From NCBI GenBank assembly GCA_900313765.1, contig OMSN01000015.1, forward strand, positions 1 through 15,144: a stretch of 15,144 nucleotides of DNA. Direction: 5' to 3'. Of this stretch, positions 1 through 7,095 are shown piece after piece (the first letter of the stretch is position 1; every line of letters starts with the position of its first letter). Source of the stretch: an uncultured Eubacteriales bacterium. GTDB taxonomy: Bacteria > Bacillota > Clostridia > Lachnospirales > Lachnospiraceae. The position numbers and the translations under genes were made by a program. The notes under the pieces are model-generated. The model made no database searches and had not been told where the DNA came from. It was given only the letters and a program-made list of their open reading frames with translations.

Positions 1-1
1 A

Positions 2-1288
2 CAGCCTGCTCTTTCCGCAAGTATCCGGGAGCTTGAAGATGAGGTCCGGCAGCTGAACCTCCAGGTAACTGCCCTCAAAAAAGGATCCTGCAGGATCACA
101 GCACGCACCGGAAAGAAGAAAACGATCTGGAAGATCAAGGTAGAAGCGCCAAAGCTCAACAAGACCAGAAACACCATCGCAGTGGGAAAAAGTTTCTCCC
201 TGAAGATGAAGAACACAACAAAAAAGTTCAAATGGAGCGTTTCTGATCCTTCGATCCTTAAGATCGATAAGAAGGGGCGGAACAAGGTGAAAGTATCCGG
301 GCTGAAGAACGGGACCGCCATTGTGTTCGCAACCAAGGGCACCTGTATATTCAGCTGCACGGTTGTTGTCGGTACCGGGGTACAAGACGACACAGGCACG
401 AAAGACAGCAGCGGCATCCAGACTCTGTATCTGGACGGAAATGTCTTCAAACAGATGACCTGGAACCGGACAGACACTGCGAAATACGTCAGCAATATAT
501 CCCGCTATGGACAGAGTGCTCCTCTCTATACCCATAAGGACGGAGGAGACGGCCTTGAGAACATCTGGGCGAACACCAACAACGGTGCAGTGGGACTTAA
601 CGGCGTCAAGCTCTCTCCTCAGGCAGTCCAGGGCACGATTGACAAGGCATGCCTGTGGGCCAGAGCTGTCGCAGACAGTCCTTATCACGGATATGACTAC
701 GGCCACAGTTATCCGGAAGCTGCACTGATGTACACCTTCGGACAGGCTAAGGCTAATGCCCTCGGAACGGGTGATTACTGCTGCTCCACCATCCCATTGT
801 GTGCTTATTATTTTGCCGGCGTCAATGTGATCGGTGAAAACCTGGGCGGGGCAGACGCGAAATACATCCCCCACTCGACCCTGCTGTTCTACAACAATCA
901 GATCTCTTATTATCTGAACGGGACTCTGCATTGCGCCACCAACAACTACCGCTCCAACTATGAATGGGAGATCTTCCAGGCGTGCGGTTTCAAGGATGTA
1001 ATAAGCAATTACAATGCCAACCCCAAAAACTTTGTATTCGAAGCTGGTGATGTGGTTACCTCCGACGGACATGCCCAGCTGGTAATAGGCCGCGGTACAG
1101 TCAGTTCAGCAGAAACAGTCCAGGCATATGGGCCTGACAAGAAGGTAGGCACGATGCCAATCGGTGGAGACAACAAAGGCGAAGAGATCGGAAGAGCTTT
1201 TCATGTATATACGAACCCCAAGATCCGTCATATCATGCGTTTTACAGGTGAGGGAGTCCGTCTCAACACTGCAGGACTGTCGGGCTGA
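2..1288 (+). CDS. Ig-like domain protein with C-terminal NlpC/P60-like cysteine peptidase (5' end missing)
   Basis: The frame is open from base 2, so the gene starts upstream of the window; the in-frame GTG at 182 lies inside a domain and is not the real start. About 428 residues are visible. Residues 4-25 are a short heptad-like charged segment. Residues 25-52 look like the end of one bacterial Ig-like (BIG2-type) repeat and 53-127 like a complete second one, with the usual W-S-x-x-D-P and K-V-x-G-L-K-x-G-T pattern. The remaining 300 residues resemble an NlpC/P60-type cell wall hydrolase: a Cys pair at 260-261 followed by a hydrophobic helix (candidate nucleophile), and E-A-G-D-V-V...D-G-H-A-Q-L-V-I-G with His357 (candidate base). 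By family, such proteins are secreted and cut peptidoglycan stem peptides. The partner gene downstream is an L,D-transpeptidase, which fits a wall role. The peptidase assignment rests on motif pattern only; a cysteine-dependent amidase of another clan is possible. Confidence 0.7.
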   Translation, partial: QPALSASIRELEDEVRQLNLQVTALKKGSCRITARTGKKKTIWKIKVEAPKLNKTRNTIAVGKSFSLKMKNTTKKFKWSVSDPSILKIDKKGRNKVKVSGLKNGTAIVFATKGTCIFSCTVVVGTGVQDDTGTKDSSGIQTLYLDGNVFKQMTWNRTDTAKYVSNISRYGQSAPLYTHKDGGDGLENIWANTNNGAVGLNGVKLSPQAVQGTIDKACLWARAVADSPYHGYDYGHSYPEAALMYTFGQAKANALGTGDYCCSTIPLCAYYFAGVNVIGENLGGADAKYIPHSTLLFYNNQISYYLNGTLHCATNNYRSNYEWEIFQACGFKDVISNYNANPKNFVFEAGDVVTSDGHAQLVIGRGTVSSAETVQAYGPDKKVGTMPIGGDNKGEEIGRAFHVYTNPKIRHIMRFTGEGVRLNTAGLSG

Positions 1289-1314
1289 TCTGTCCGCAGT
1301 GCATCGCAGATCAG
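1285..1314 (+). repeat. 8-bp inverted repeat across the stop codon of the peptidase gene
   Basis: CTGATCTG (1285-1292) and CAGATCAG (1307-1314) are perfect reverse complements separated by 14 bases, and the left arm contains the TGA stop. A smaller 5-bp repeat, ATCCG/CGGAT, follows at 1319-1333. Neither is followed by a T tract, so they are not convincing intrinsic terminators; they may simply stabilise the mRNA 3' end. Confidence 0.35.
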
Positions 1315-1349
1315 AACGATCCGCTGTCCGGATAGTTCAAAGAAACTAG

Positions 1350-1407
1350 TATAATAAGAATAAATTAATATTTCACAGACTTTACTTATCTACAGATATG
1401 TTATATT
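1350..1407 (+). promoter_or_regulatory. AT-rich leader with candidate promoter for the L,D-transpeptidase gene
   Basis: The 165-base gap between the peptidase and transpeptidase genes turns sharply AT-rich after about 1335. It holds a perfect TATAAT at 1350-1355 with no good -35 at the right distance, and a second possibility, TTTACT (1381-1386) with TATATT (1402-1407) at a short 15-base spacing. One of these probably starts the transpeptidase transcript, but the sequence does not settle which. Confidence 0.35.
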
Positions 1408-1453
1408 TTTTTAGAAATTCATTCTACACCATGTTATTATCGGAGGATTTGAA

Positions 1454-2218
1454 ATGAAACATTCAACCAGCAGACGAATGCCGTTGATTATCTTCGGTTT
1501 TTTTGCCATCTTGTTGAGTCTGATGATGCTCCCTGCGTCAACAGCTCATGCAGAGAGGCCTTATACAGATTGTTCTCCCAAAGAGATTCACCCGATCTAC
1601 TGGAAGGCTACACTTAGAGGAAGTATCAGAGTACAGATCCAGGAAACGAAACAAACAAAGACCATTGACCGAGGAACGCGGGTAACGGTAACAAACTACA
1701 ATCCCGTCGGCAAAAACACAGTCATGCTCGAAGATGGTACACATTTTAAAGTATCCATCAGTGCGCTCAATATCTATGATCATGCCTGTACAAAGGGAGA
1801 TTTTACCAAGAAAACAAAAACCGCGTTCGTCAACTCCAGGGCTCTTCGCAGCAAAACCAACTGGATGATCTGGGTTTCTACAGACCGTCAGAGTCTGAAT
1901 GTCTTCAGGGGCAGCAGCCGCCACTGGGTACTGGTAAAAAAATTTGACTGTTCCACCGGAATGGCAAACTGGGCAACCCCGCTGGGAAGAAAAACTATTA
2001 TCCGTAAGGAGAGAGCCGTCTATTCGGAAGAGTTTGAGAGCTGGCTGATTTATTTCCTGGAGTTCGGCGGCAGCGGCATCCATAAATGGCCCGGGCCGCA
2101 TGCAACGGAGTTTATTGGCAGAGAGCCCTGCTCCCACGCCTGTGTAAGGCTCCGTCAAGCCCCCGCTATATGGGTGTACAAACATGTTCCGGTCGGCACG
2201 CGTCTGTTCATTTATTGA
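1454..2218 (+). CDS. Secreted YkuD-family L,D-transpeptidase
   Basis: By family this makes 3-3 (L,D) cross-links in peptidoglycan or attaches proteins to it, outside the membrane. The 254-residue product has a classic signal peptide: positive start, hydrophobic core at about residues 11-27, and cleavage plausible after A-H-A near residue 33. Residues about 34-130 form a region with no motif I recognise, perhaps a wall-binding or spacer domain. The YkuD domain follows from about 137 (W-M-I-W-V-S) to the end, with the conserved histidine in S-G-I-H-K-W-P-G-P and the catalytic cysteine in S-H-A-C-V-R-L-R. The usual motif is S-H-G-C, so glycine is replaced by alanine. Start is ATG 1454, with GGAGG at 1442-1446, seven bases upstream. 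It has a paralogue at the other end of the window. The gene ends before a strong terminator. Confidence 0.9.
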   Translation: MKHSTSRRMPLIIFGFFAILLSLMMLPASTAHAERPYTDCSPKEIHPIYWKATLRGSIRVQIQETKQTKTIDRGTRVTVTNYNPVGKNTVMLEDGTHFKVSISALNIYDHACTKGDFTKKTKTAFVNSRALRSKTNWMIWVSTDRQSLNVFRGSSRHWVLVKKFDCSTGMANWATPLGRKTIIRKERAVYSEEFESWLIYFLEFGGSGIHKWPGPHATEFIGREPCSHACVRLRQAPAIWVYKHVPVGTRLFIY

Positions 2219-2264
2219 TTATTCCAGGATCCGCGAATAAGCGGCGAAAGATCCATATACATTT

Positions 2265-2301
2265 AAAAAAAGGAACACAGCCGTGGCTGTGTTCCTTTTT
2301 T
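2265..2301. terminator. Bidirectional intrinsic terminator between convergent genes
   Basis: GGAACACAGCC (2272-2282) pairs with GGCTGTGTTCC (2285-2295), probably closing a small four-base loop. The stem is flanked by an A run at 2265-2271 and a T run at 2296-2301, so it can terminate transcripts from both sides: the plus-strand transpeptidase gene and the minus-strand glycosyltransferase gene ending at 2341. Confidence 0.9.
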
Positions 2302-2340
2302 CGTTCTCTTTTCTCTCTTCTCTGTACGGTGCTGCATGCG

Positions 2341-3354
2341 TCAGAGATTCTGTTTGCGGCTGCTGTCAGATTCCGGGGCTGTTCCCGGCTCCTCCTTCGT
2401 CACAGCGCCGCTCTCTTCCCTGCATGCTGTATCCATCTCTCTTACCTCACGGATCACGTACTGAGGCTTGCCGGTGGAGGTGTTCACCAGTTTTCCGATA
2501 TATTCTCCCATGATCCCCAGCATGAGGAACAGCATGCCTGCCACGATCAGAAGAAGGCACATCAGCGAGGACCATCCTGTCTGGATCGTGGGATCGAGCA
2601 GTTTTCGCACGATGACCACGATGGTTGCAATGAAGCCTGCAATCGAAAACAGGATTCCAAGAATGTTGGATACACGGAGCGGGATCGAAGAATAATCCAT
2701 GAATGTCATGAACAGCTTGAGTCCCTTGCGGAATGTGTAATTGGAATGTCCGTACTCCCTGGCATAATGCTCTACCGTGATATCTGCCATGTTGTCGGTC
2801 GTTCTGGCGAACAGAAGCTGGACAAAAGCATCATTCCCCTGATACTTTCTGACCTCTTCGACCACATAGGCTCTCGCGCACCAGAAGGAACTCATCTCCA
2901 CGCCCTTCGGACGGTCTACCAGGTGAAACAGCAGGAACTGGCTGAGTTTCCCGAAGAAGTTCTTGAGGAAATTGAAGTTCCGCTTCCGGTAGATTCCGAA
3001 TACGACATCATATCCCTCCTGCATCTTATCCAGGAACTGGCGGATCTGCTCCGGTTTGTTCTGGAGGTCGTCATCCATGCCGACCACCAGATCTCCATGC
3101 ACATAGTGCATGCCTGCCAGGATCGCCGCATGCTGCCCGAAGTTCTTCGCAAAATTCACAGCCGTGATCTTGCCCGGATAACGTTCCTGACACTTCAGGA
3201 TCGCGGCATATGTCTGATCGCGGGAATGATCGTTCACAAGAATCATCTCGCACTCGTATCCATCCCATTGAGAGAAGCATTCCATGCACTGGTCAGCAAC
3301 CATGCCGATGGTCTTCTCGGAGTTATAACACGGTATTACGATCGATACCAGCAT
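2341..3354 (-). CDS. Membrane-anchored family 2 glycosyltransferase (GtrB/DPM1-like)
   Basis: By family this moves a sugar from a nucleotide donor onto a polyprenyl phosphate or lipid-linked acceptor at the inner face of the membrane. The 337-residue product opens directly with the GT-A fold (L-V-S-I-V-I-P-C-Y-N), has the nucleotide-binding V-N-D-H-S motif at 40-44 and the metal-binding D-D-D-L-Q at 94-98. Two membrane helices follow near residues 230-252 and 262-287, the second ending in the typical G-E-Y-I-G-K. After a 49-residue tail, rich in Glu and Ser, the protein stops. This arrangement is that of the GtrB/ArnC/YkoT group. Start is ATG 3354, one base after the TAA of the ATP-grasp gene, with the AGGTGAG ribosome site inside that gene's last codons, so the two are translationally coupled. 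The sugar and acceptor cannot be read from sequence. Confidence 0.9.
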   Translation of the reverse strand: MLVSIVIPCYNSEKTIGMVADQCMECFSQWDGYECEMILVNDHSRDQTYAAILKCQERYPGKITAVNFAKNFGQHAAILAGMHYVHGDLVVGMDDDLQNKPEQIRQFLDKMQEGYDVVFGIYRKRNFNFLKNFFGKLSQFLLFHLVDRPKGVEMSSFWCARAYVVEEVRKYQGNDAFVQLLFARTTDNMADITVEHYAREYGHSNYTFRKGLKLFMTFMDYSSIPLRVSNILGILFSIAGFIATIVVIVRKLLDPTIQTGWSSLMCLLLIVAGMLFLMLGIMGEYIGKLVNTSTGKPQYVIREVREMDTACREESGAVTKEEPGTAPESDSSRKQNL

Positions 3355-3355
3355 A

Positions 3356-4537
3356 TTATCTCACCTTAATCACAATGTCCTTAAGCAGGTCCTCAATTCT
3401 CCGGCGGCAGTCCTGTGCATCGCTTCCCCGGACAATAATCTGGCCGATCCGGTCTCTCCCGGAGGCAAATCTGCGGATGCTGTCTCCCGGTTTCACATTG
3501 AAGGACAGGTCAGCCACTTCTTCCGGCAGTTCCCTGGGGATCCTGATCTCCTCCAGAACGCCTTCCTCGTCAGCACCGATCAGCCACGTTGCATTCGGAG
3601 TTCCCCCATTTCCGGAAAACATCCCGGTGACATCCTCTCCCAGCGCACACCGGACAATTGCCTCAAAATAATCAATGCCATAGTATATGCTGACCATATC
3701 CGTGATCGCAGTAGCGCCTGCCCTGGGAGTTGCCTCAATGATCCAGAGCTCACCATCCGCAAGCATACAGTCCATGTCAAGCGCACAGTTGTCAAACTCC
3801 AGTGCGCCGCATACCTGCTTCGTCAGGCAGCAGATACGTTCATACAGTTCTTCCCCCATCTCCCACGGGACATGGTGACCCTGCGGGAAAGGCGGATTCC
3901 CTTCATGAAGATCATTGCCCAGCGGCAGGACATAGGCAAGACTGCCCCGGCTCATCATAGCCTCTACGCCGAACATGGTTCCTGTCAGAAACTTCTCAGC
4001 AATGCAGTAGTCTTTCTTCGTCTGCTCCATCACTTCAGCAAAATGAGCATGCGCGTCCTGGTCACAGTCCAGGCGGAACACGCCACGGCTTCCCATCAGA
4101 TCCACCGCTTTGAGCATCACCGGATATCCGATCTGCGCGCAGGCTTCAAGCAGTTCTTCTTCACTGCCAATCTTCCTGAACGGAGCAGTCCTGACACCGG
4201 CTTTCTCATACAGTTCTTTCTGAAGGAACTTGTCGCAGGCAGCCTGCGCACCGATTCCGGGTCCCGGGATGTGCAGCTGGCTGCACAGGTATCCCATCGT
4301 CCTGGTACCCACATCCATGCAGCAGGTGGTCACACCGTCGATCCGGCGCTCCCCGACACTGCGCAGTACCTCTTCAGGTTTCGTGATATCACAGTACAGC
4401 ACCTCGTCCGCATACGGGATCCCCGCATAGGGTCCGGGGATCGTAGATGCGACGGTTCTCACTCCCAGCTTTCTGGCCGCCTGAAACAGCGGGATCTGGG
4501 AATAGCTGGCTCCCAGTACCAGCAGTGTTCTGTCCAC
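3356..4537 (-). CDS. ATP-grasp family ligase (carbamoyl-phosphate synthase-like)
   Basis: ATP-grasp enzymes activate a carboxylate as an acyl phosphate and join it to an amine or other nucleophile. From the GTG start the product is 393 residues. It begins with a Rossmann-like pre-ATP-grasp domain (T-L-L-V-L-G-A-S-Y-S), then carries the nucleotide-binding lysine and glycine loop L-K-A-V-D-L-M-G-S-R-G-V at 142-153, and the metal site E-A-T-P-R-A-G-A starting at Glu268, close to the E-x-N-x-R pattern of the family. The C-terminal 90 residues are the usual small extra domain. I chose GTG 4537 over the upstream ATG at 4564 because AGGAGG sits nine bases before the GTG, and because the promoter places the transcript start near 4567, which would leave the ATG almost leaderless. 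Substrates are unknown; pairing with a GT2 and WbqC gene suggests amidation or amino-acid decoration of a surface glycan, which is inference. Confidence 0.85.
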   Translation of the reverse strand: MDRTLLVLGASYSQIPLFQAARKLGVRTVASTIPGPYAGIPYADEVLYCDITKPEEVLRSVGERRIDGVTTCCMDVGTRTMGYLCSQLHIPGPGIGAQAACDKFLQKELYEKAGVRTAPFRKIGSEEELLEACAQIGYPVMLKAVDLMGSRGVFRLDCDQDAHAHFAEVMEQTKKDYCIAEKFLTGTMFGVEAMMSRGSLAYVLPLGNDLHEGNPPFPQGHHVPWEMGEELYERICCLTKQVCGALEFDNCALDMDCMLADGELWIIEATPRAGATAITDMVSIYYGIDYFEAIVRCALGEDVTGMFSGNGGTPNATWLIGADEEGVLEEIRIPRELPEEVADLSFNVKPGDSIRRFASGRDRIGQIIVRGSDAQDCRRRIEDLLKDIVIKVR

Positions 4538-4546
4538 GAATATTGA

Positions 4547-4552
4547 CCTCCT
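4547..4552 (-). promoter_or_regulatory. Ribosome binding site that decides the ATP-grasp start
   Basis: AGGAGG on the minus strand, nine bases before GTG 4537. It lies inside the longer frame that would begin at ATG 4564, which itself has no ribosome site, so the shorter GTG-initiated protein is favoured. Confidence 0.75.
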
Positions 4553-4573
4553 CGACTGAATCATTATCAGATG

Positions 4574-4602
4574 ATTATAGAATTGACCTATCTATTTGTC
4601 AA
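4574..4602 (-). promoter_or_regulatory. Consensus sigma-A promoter for the ATP-grasp/GT2 operon
   Basis: On the minus strand TTGACA (4602-4597) and TATAAT (4579-4574) are both perfect consensus hexamers with an exact 17-base spacer. Transcription should start near 4567, giving a leader of about 30 bases before the GTG start. I see no operator-like repeat in it, so expression is probably strong and constitutive. Confidence 0.88.
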
Positions 4603-4609
4603 AGAATCA

Positions 4610-4637
4610 TTGCATTTTTGCAGGAAACAGGTATGAT
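4610..4637 (+). promoter_or_regulatory. Candidate promoter for the WbqC-family gene
   Basis: TTGCAT (4610-4615) and TATGAT (4632-4637) are separated by 16 bases on the plus strand. Its -35 lies only eight bases from the -35 of the divergent ATP-grasp promoter, so the two polymerases would compete or share upstream contacts. Confidence 0.6.
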
Positions 4638-4696
4638 AGTAATGCTGTGTCAGTGCTGCATGCACGACAAATAGACTAATAAAGAAGGTTAACCCG

Positions 4697-5404
4697 ATGA
4701 AGAAAGTAGCGATCCTGCAGTCCAATTACATTCCCTGGAAGGGATATTTCGATATCATTAACAGCGTTGACGAGTTCATACTGTATGACGATATGCAGTA
4801 TACCCGCAGAGACTGGAGAAACCGCAATCAGATCAAGACAGCCAACGGTCTTCTGTGGCTCACGATCCCTGTGGATTCCAAGGGGAAGTTTTTCCAGAAA
4901 ATCAACGAGACAAAGGTCACCGGTCACAAGTGGGCCTCTGAGCATCTGCGCTCCATCCAGCTGTGCTACGCGCATGCTCCGTTCTACAAGGAGTATGAGC
5001 CCATGCTGGAGGAACTCTACGCGAAGGCTGAGCAGATGGATTACCTCAGCGACATCAACCGTATGTTCCTCGAGAAGATCTGTGAAGTGCTCGGGATCCA
5101 TACCAGGATCACCATGTCCTCCGATTATCCCCTTGCTGAAGGCAAGACAGAGCGTCTGGCAGAACTGGTCAAGTCTGCAGGCGGTTCCTGGTATCTGTCA
5201 GGCCCCGCCGCCAAAGATTACATTGAAGACGAAGTGTTCGAGAAAGCCGGCGTTGAGCTTGCCTACATGGATTATGAAGGCTACCCGGAGTATCCGCAGC
5301 TTCACGGCGAGTTCACCCACAATGTCAGTATCCTTGACCTGCTCTTTATGACCGGCCCGTCCGCTCCGGACTATATGCTGAGTTTCAGGAAGAAGGTTCA
5401 GTGA
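4697..5404 (+). CDS. WbqC-family protein
   Basis: The 235-residue product matches the WbqC-like family from end to end: K-K-V-A-I-L-Q-S-N-Y-I-P-W-K-G-Y-F at 2-18, then D-E-F-I-L-Y-D-D-M-Q-Y-T-R-R-D-W-R-N-R-N-Q at 26-46, and the late Y-L-S-G-P-A-A-x-D-Y and H-N-V-S-I-L-D-L-L-F motifs. The family is named for a gene in O-antigen clusters and its biochemistry is not firmly established; it is usually found near surface polysaccharide genes, which fits here. No signal peptide or membrane helix is seen, so it should be cytoplasmic. The start ATG 4697 is preceded by AAGAAGG at about 4681-4687. It runs divergently from the ATP-grasp gene and its last 20 bases overlap the end of the convergent membrane-protein gene, with no terminator between them. 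Confidence 0.88.
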   Translation: MKKVAILQSNYIPWKGYFDIINSVDEFILYDDMQYTRRDWRNRNQIKTANGLLWLTIPVDSKGKFFQKINETKVTGHKWASEHLRSIQLCYAHAPFYKEYEPMLEELYAKAEQMDYLSDINRMFLEKICEVLGIHTRITMSSDYPLAEGKTERLAELVKSAGGSWYLSGPAAKDYIEDEVFEKAGVELAYMDYEGYPEYPQLHGEFTHNVSILDLLFMTGPSAPDYMLSFRKKVQ

Positions 5405-7079
5405 CGATCCTGTACATTCTGTTTTCGTCATCAAACATTCCTGCATCCACTGCAGTAGCTTTCATGTCATAATATTCACGGATATAGTTTATGGTGAGGT
5501 TTATATCATTGTCGATGATATAAACCTTTTCATTGTCAATGCAGTCCCTGTACGGATTGGTGACATCGTATTTCTTCAGCGTTGCGGCATAAGGCATGCT
5601 TCCTGCAGGCCAGCCTCCCAGAACTGCCATATTGGAAGACGCGCCGACAGGGACCAGTGAAAATGGGCCATACGCCGGAGAGACTGCATACAGGCCTGCC
5701 TTTGTCAGATACAGGTGCTCCGTGTCGGAACTGACGCCGGCGATGAAGTTCTGCGAGAAAGCCATTTTCTCCGCCTTTTTCGTGGTATTGTGTCTCCACG
5801 TCCCTCTCCATGTATTCTGATTCAGCGCCAGCACCACAAGACCGAACGTCCATGCGTAGCGTACCGGAAGGTTGAACCCGGAAGGTGAGATCAGGTATAT
5901 AAGGATCAGGCTCGCGCATAACCAGACCGGATTGTCAACGCGCTGCAGGTTAAACCGGCCCTGCAGATACATGTAATAGGACAGTCCGCCCAGAACCAGG
6001 ATCAGCGCAGCGATCTCCGCATAAGTGATCCATTCCCGGCGTCCATGCAGAAGTGCGATGGCCAGGAGTACCAGGAAACAGTAAAACATCGGATTCTCGA
6101 ACCATTTTGCCGGGTATACATCCAGAAATTCTTTCAGGGTTGCGAGACTGACACTCTTCCTGTTCTGCACTGCTATCAGCTTTTCCATTTTATCCAGAGT
6201 GAACACGTCCGGATCATAGAAGTTCCACTTCGAAAACAGCTTATAGGCGTTATAGCTGATTCCCATGGAATCAAACAATTCCTTATTCTCTTCATACTTC
6301 GGGAAACCGTAGTCGGTCAGCGCAGACCTTGCGTCATTGATCTTCTCATATGCTGCCGCTTCCGGAGCATTGCGGTATGCAGCCCGGTCAATCAGCCTGC
6401 ATCCCGCACACACAGCCAGCGTCAGAGCAAAGATCCCGATATAGCGGATCGCTCTTTTCAGGATCTGTCCCTGGACATCACGGTTCAGGCGGGAAAGAAG
6501 GTACAGCCCGAACACCCCCCACAGAGCGAACATCATGTCCGCCTCCAGATGGCGGTACATGAATCCATAGGCAGTGATAAGGATACCGGCCACCAGAGGG
6601 ACAATCCGGATATTCTCCTCAAGGATCGCCCATACGACCAGAAACAGGCCTGCCGCAGCGCAGACCCCGGCGGTCTTTGTAAACTGCATGGTGATGTAGG
6701 AGTCTGCCGCGAAGAAGCTCAGCACCGTCATGGTGAGCAGGATCGCCGCCCCGCTCCTGAATACCTTCTGGATGACCCAGGTTACCCCTGTAAACGCACA
6801 GAACAGCCCGAAATACTGCATCAGACCATACCAGGGGATCATGTTAGTGATCCTGTATAAGAAGGCGCATACAGCCCCCAGGATCCAGTTGGAGAAGAGC
6901 CAGTGCGCATCCTGAATCGGCCGTCCGAAATTCACGAACAGGGCAATGTTCATGTCATCATTTGAGTCAAATTCAGGTCTCATCAGTGCCAGACAGAACA
7001 GGAGCACGATCAGGTTCAGCGCGATACAGAACCACAGTTTCTCCCTATTGCTGTCTGCCCATGTTTTAATACGTTCCAT
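5385..7079 (-). CDS. Polytopic membrane protein, GT-C glycosyltransferase-like
   Basis: The 564-residue product has about ten or more hydrophobic segments over the first 400 residues, beginning with a helix at about 16-33. Just after it comes D38-S-N-D-D-M, an acidic motif in the first outward loop, the place where GT-C enzymes carry their catalytic or metal-binding acids. Long soluble stretches lie near residues 235-310 and from about 420 to the end (about 145 residues, predicted outside). By family resemblance such proteins use polyprenyl-phosphate sugars to decorate a glycan on the outer face; this is inference, and I cannot name a specific family. It starts with ATG 7079, 16 bases after the rhodanese stop, with AGGGAG nine bases upstream, and is the last gene of the minus-strand operon. 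Its final 20 bases overlap the WbqC gene. Confidence 0.75.
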   Translation of the reverse strand: MERIKTWADSNREKLWFCIALNLIVLLFCLALMRPEFDSNDDMNIALFVNFGRPIQDAHWLFSNWILGAVCAFLYRITNMIPWYGLMQYFGLFCAFTGVTWVIQKVFRSGAAILLTMTVLSFFAADSYITMQFTKTAGVCAAAGLFLVVWAILEENIRIVPLVAGILITAYGFMYRHLEADMMFALWGVFGLYLLSRLNRDVQGQILKRAIRYIGIFALTLAVCAGCRLIDRAAYRNAPEAAAYEKINDARSALTDYGFPKYEENKELFDSMGISYNAYKLFSKWNFYDPDVFTLDKMEKLIAVQNRKSVSLATLKEFLDVYPAKWFENPMFYCFLVLLAIALLHGRREWITYAEIAALILVLGGLSYYMYLQGRFNLQRVDNPVWLCASLILIYLISPSGFNLPVRYAWTFGLVVLALNQNTWRGTWRHNTTKKAEKMAFSQNFIAGVSSDTEHLYLTKAGLYAVSPAYGPFSLVPVGASSNMAVLGGWPAGSMPYAATLKKYDVTNPYRDCIDNEKVYIIDNDINLTINYIREYYDMKATAVDAGMFDDENRMYRIVTEPSS

Positions 7080-7095
7080 TGTCGTTTACTCCCTG

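Noticed and set aside
182..184. GTG at 182 as the start of the peptidase gene
   Set aside because: The frame stays open to base 2 and the upstream codons encode the end of an Ig-like repeat, so the gene begins outside the window.
1285..1314. Inverted repeat after the peptidase gene as an intrinsic terminator
   Set aside because: There is no T tract after the second arm and the loop is 14 bases, so termination is not supported.
1538..2185. Minus-strand open frame over the first transpeptidase
   Set aside because: The plus-strand gene has a signal peptide, ribosome site and YkuD motifs; the antisense frame has none.
2086..3369. Long plus-strand open frame (427 codons)
   Set aside because: It is antisense to the GT2 gene, which has clear motifs and coupling. 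The translated frame shows no recognisable domain and would run through a strong terminator.
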